This document shows, in pieces, positions 62,370 to 64,000 of a stretch of 64,000 nucleotides of DNA (the first letter of the stretch is position 1; each line of letters starts with the position of its first letter). Below the pieces are notes generated by a model that was not told the DNA's origin, made no database searches, and saw nothing but the letters and a program-made list of their open reading frames with translations. This DNA comes from Methanobacteriota archaeon (GTDB lineage Archaea; Thermoplasmatota; Poseidoniia; Poseidoniales; Thalassarchaeaceae), in NCBI GenBank assembly GCA_002720055.1, contig PBGH01000004.1:58873-122872 (forward strand). Reading direction: 5' to 3'. The translations under genes were made by a program, and so were the position numbers.

Positions 62370-62957
62370 TTATGCACTTTCAACAATCAGCCTGTATGCA
62401 ACGGAACTCCCTGCAGACCTACTGTAACGAACGACTTTCACGACTCTGTTGGCTAGCCAACCTGCGGGTAACTCATCGTTCTCTAGTTCCTCCGTTTCCT
62501 TTATTGATTGAATCGCTGGATCGGTAATAAGAATCTTGGGGAGTAATTCCTTCGCTAATCTATTCGTGCCGAATGCGTCATCAGTCCTAAGCCCCCAAGG
62601 CTCGAGAACCTCTGACTCGGAATCTATTGGCACTAGTTCGTGATGAGGGACCAGGATGTGATTAAGCACGTTGAATCTGTAATCTCCGGTAGGAATGTCC
62701 TCATCTAGGAGTGTCTTTCTTGAAATTGTAATACGATTGCTCTTACTCCTTTTTCGAGAACCGACATGCTCGCTAATAACTTGCATAATATGTTCTAGTT
62801 CCGAACCACTTTCCTCTATTCCAACCTTTTTTGCTACCTGTTCTCTGGACATTCTCTTTATAGCATCCAAGTTTGCGTCGTCGGCCAACTTGTGAGCGTG
62901 ATCCTCGGGTATCCCGAGCTCGATAAGTCTCTTTTTTGTTGAGCTCTTTACTGCCAT
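62370..62957 (-). CDS. rpoH: RNA polymerase subunit H (RpoH) with extra N-terminal domain
   Basis: A 195-residue subunit, although archaeal H is normally about 75-90 residues. The canonical assembly domain is at residues 96-195: NHILVPHHELV, LPKILITDPAIQSI and the final RVVKVVRYSRSAGSSVAYRLIVE. The first about 95 residues form an added domain starting MAVKSSTKKRLIELGIPEDH with AHKLADD and TISRKTLLDED, plainly homologous to the start of RpoA2. Eukaryotic Rpb5 also has an N-terminal addition here, but I see no similarity. A purine-rich GGGGGAAGG precedes the ATG; tRNA-Lys lies 48 bases upstream on the same strand. Confidence 0.94.
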   Translation of the reverse strand: MAVKSSTKKRLIELGIPEDHAHKLADDANLDAIKRMSREQVAKKVGIEESGSELEHIMQVISEHVGSRKRSKSNRITISRKTLLDEDIPTGDYRFNVLNHILVPHHELVPIDSESEVLEPWGLRTDDAFGTNRLAKELLPKILITDPAIQSIKETEELENDELPAGWLANRVVKVVRYSRSAGSSVAYRLIVESA

Positions 62958-63005
62958 TTTCCTTCCCCCTATGCCAGAAAAGCGTGAGCCTGTGAAGCTG
63001 TCAGG

Positions 63006-63079
63006 CGGGCCTGAGGGGATTCGAACCCCCGGCCACCGGGTTAAAAGCCCGGCGCTCTACCTGACTAAGCTACAGGCCC
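63006..63079 (-). tRNA. tRNA-Lys (TTT)
   Basis: On the minus strand: acceptor GGGCCTG/CAGGCCC, D arm GCTTAGTCAGGTAGAGC, anticodon stem CCGGG/CCCGG with loop CTTTTAA (anticodon TTT), variable TGGCC and T arm GGGGG-TTCGAAT-CCCCT. The discriminator is G at 63006. CCA is not encoded, since CCT follows. No intron. It lies 48 bases before rpoH in the same direction. Confidence 0.97.
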
Positions 63080-63141
63080 ATGGCTGATGCTGGGCTATCC
63101 TCCGACCCTAGGGGTGTTCAAAAGGCTTGCGCACAGCAACG

Positions 63142-63181
63142 CTCTCACAAATTCGCGAGAGGTACCGGTTGAGGCCGGTAC
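63142..63181. repeat. Two adjacent hairpins upstream of the methyltransferase gene
   Basis: CTCTC/GAGAG across ten bases (63142-63161) is followed at once by GTACCGG/CCGGTAC across six bases (63162-63181). They lie in the gap between divergent tRNA-Lys and the methyltransferase, and could be a leader structure, an operator or a small RNA. No family was recognised. Confidence 0.4.
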
Positions 63182-63257
63182 TGCATATCCTTTGCTGGAT
63201 TAAGGGATAAATGTTGTTGAGACTAAAGTGTTCGCCGACGCAACAATTTTGTCTCGG

Positions 63258-64000
63258 ATGCGAGTGAAAATTACGATGGAAGGTGCGAGATACCGCATTG
63301 ATGGAGTTGGCGAGTGGGAGGTATCGATCGCTGATTCGGTGTATCCTCCCAAAGAGGACACAATGATGCTTTGTCGTGTTATTTCGAAGTTGTCCAGAGG
63401 ACCTGGTTCCAAGGCTATTGAGATAGGGTGCGGGTCTGGTTTAGTTACGATGGTACTCAAAACTCTTGGTTGGGAAGTAGTCGCATACGACGTTAACCCA
63501 TATGCTGTAGCCTGCACTAGAGGTAACATGGATGCCAATGGCATATCTGGAAAGGACGAAGTTTTCGAAGTCGAGTTTGGAGGGGATTTCCCACTTCCAG
63601 AAGACGCTGATTTGATCGTTTGGAATCTTCCCTATCTAGACGAAGACAAAAACAATTCAGGAATTCTAGAGAAGATGGAGGAGGCTGCTCTGACTGACCT
63701 CCAGAATGGTGGGTGGGGGACAACCCTGCTGGATAACTTGGAGGAGACAAACATGGAATTGGCTGAGAATGTAATGGTGATCTTGGTTATGAGGACTGAG
63801 CCCGAAGGGAGTAGCAAGGTTCTGGACTGGGGGCAAAGGGGGTGGTCATATCGCTCACTGAGCATGGAAAGATACGGTTCAGAGAAGGTGGAAACCATCG
63901 CCTTCTGGCGCACTGGTTCAGGTAGGGAGGCGACAATTTTGGATTCTTGCAAATCGACCATGGATGAGGCGAAGAGTCTGCCAAAGGATGGTTGGCAGAG
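63258..64000 (+). CDS. HemK/Mtq2-like SAM-dependent methyltransferase, 3' end missing
   Basis: The frame is open to the last base, so the C-terminus is outside the window; about 247 residues are present. DSVYPPKEDTMMLCRVI near residue 27 matches the VYxPxEDT start of eukaryotic/archaeal HemK2 (Mtq2) proteins. The SAM motif is AIEIGCGSGLVTMVL, followed by VAYDVNPYAVACTRGN. The catalytic NPPY is replaced by NLPY (VWNLPYLDED), close to the NxPY consensus. HemK relatives methylate the glutamine of release factor GGQ motifs. ATG 63258 is chosen; GTG 63228 is possible. Confidence 0.82.
   Translation, partial: MRVKITMEGARYRIDGVGEWEVSIADSVYPPKEDTMMLCRVISKLSRGPGSKAIEIGCGSGLVTMVLKTLGWEVVAYDVNPYAVACTRGNMDANGISGKDEVFEVEFGGDFPLPEDADLIVWNLPYLDEDKNNSGILEKMEEAALTDLQNGGWGTTLLDNLEETNMELAENVMVILVMRTEPEGSSKVLDWGQRGWSYRSLSMERYGSEKVETIAFWRTGSGREATILDSCKSTMDEAKSLPKDGWQ

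Noticed and set aside
63200..63984. Leftward open frames at the right end of the window
   Set aside because: They are shadows of the rightward HemK-like methyltransferase, whose frame runs off the end and shows SAM motifs.
1..64000. CRISPR arrays, insertion sequences, prophage or integrase genes
   Set aside because: I looked for regularly spaced direct repeats, transposase motifs and attachment-like tRNA duplications and saw none.

Overview
The window reads as a chromosomal segment of a planktonic marine archaeon, most likely Marine Group II Euryarchaeota (Candidatus Poseidoniales, Thermoplasmatota). The information machinery is archaeal: RNA polymerase subunits H, B, A' and A'', ribosomal proteins S3Ae, S17e, S19e, L30e, L31e and L39e, the PAN proteasomal ATPase, Kae1, MBF1, Tsr3 and an SRP RNA. 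The metabolism is that of an aerobic, surface-ocean heterotroph: a blue-type proteorhodopsin, superoxide dismutase, histidine catabolism, methylmalonyl-CoA conversion and quinone-linked pyrimidine synthesis. Many enzymes (class 2 DHODH, FolE type I, YgfZ, HutH/HutU) are bacterial in type, as is usual in this group. The DNA is AT-rich and densely coded, with start/stop overlaps and many TTG/GTG starts. I see no mobile element, CRISPR array or phage.

Layout. 1-5.1 kb: the end of an MqnC-like futalosine-pathway gene, then a leftward run topA > geranylgeranyl reductase > membrane protein. 5.2-13.1 kb: pyrD, ccmE, SRP RNA, an EVE protein, an RND exporter and valS; a 29-bp alternating purine/pyrimidine tract sits between topA and pyrD. 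13.1-20.5 kb: a SerA-type dehydrogenase, sod, an IscA/YgfZ Fe-S pair, a TPR protein, a flavin reductase followed by a 57-residue membrane peptide and a PqqD-like protein, and several membrane proteins. 20.6-22.5 kb: ribosomal cluster S19e-L39e-L31e-S17e, then trmJ. 22.5-25.6 kb: a leftward archaeosine (preQ0) operon, RHH regulator > folE > queE > queC > msrB > queD, preceded by a clear repeated-palindrome operator. 25.6-29.8 kb: tsaD/kae1, a disordered protein, methylmalonyl-CoA mutase and epimerase. 29.8-38.9 kb: histidine utilisation (hutI rightward; pan > glutamate formimidoyltransferase > cyclodeaminase > hutU > hutH > alaX leftward) with tRNA-Val. 39-45 kb: MBF1, Tsr3, proteorhodopsin, MazG, an MTA-phosphorylase-type enzyme, S3Ae with a SAP domain, a COG1325-type RNA-binding protein, ferredoxin and PdxS. 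45-52.7 kb: a DtxR-containing operon and four long coiled-coil proteins. 52.7-63 kb: the RNA polymerase operon rpoH-rpoB-rpoA1-rpoA2-rpl30e with an upstream tRNA-Lys. 63.2 kb to the end: a truncated HemK-like methyltransferase.

The most striking observation is that two different RNA polymerase subunits, A'' (RpoA2) and H (RpoH), start with the same extra N-terminal domain of about 100 residues (26 of the first 48 residues identical by eye), which canonical archaeal subunits lack. Other information-processing proteins here also carry added C-terminal modules: three tandem repeats in place of zinc fingers on topoisomerase I, a SAP domain on S3Ae, and a shared basic tail on MBF1 and two coiled-coil proteins. 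These deserve follow-up as a possible lineage-specific remodelling of nucleic-acid machinery.
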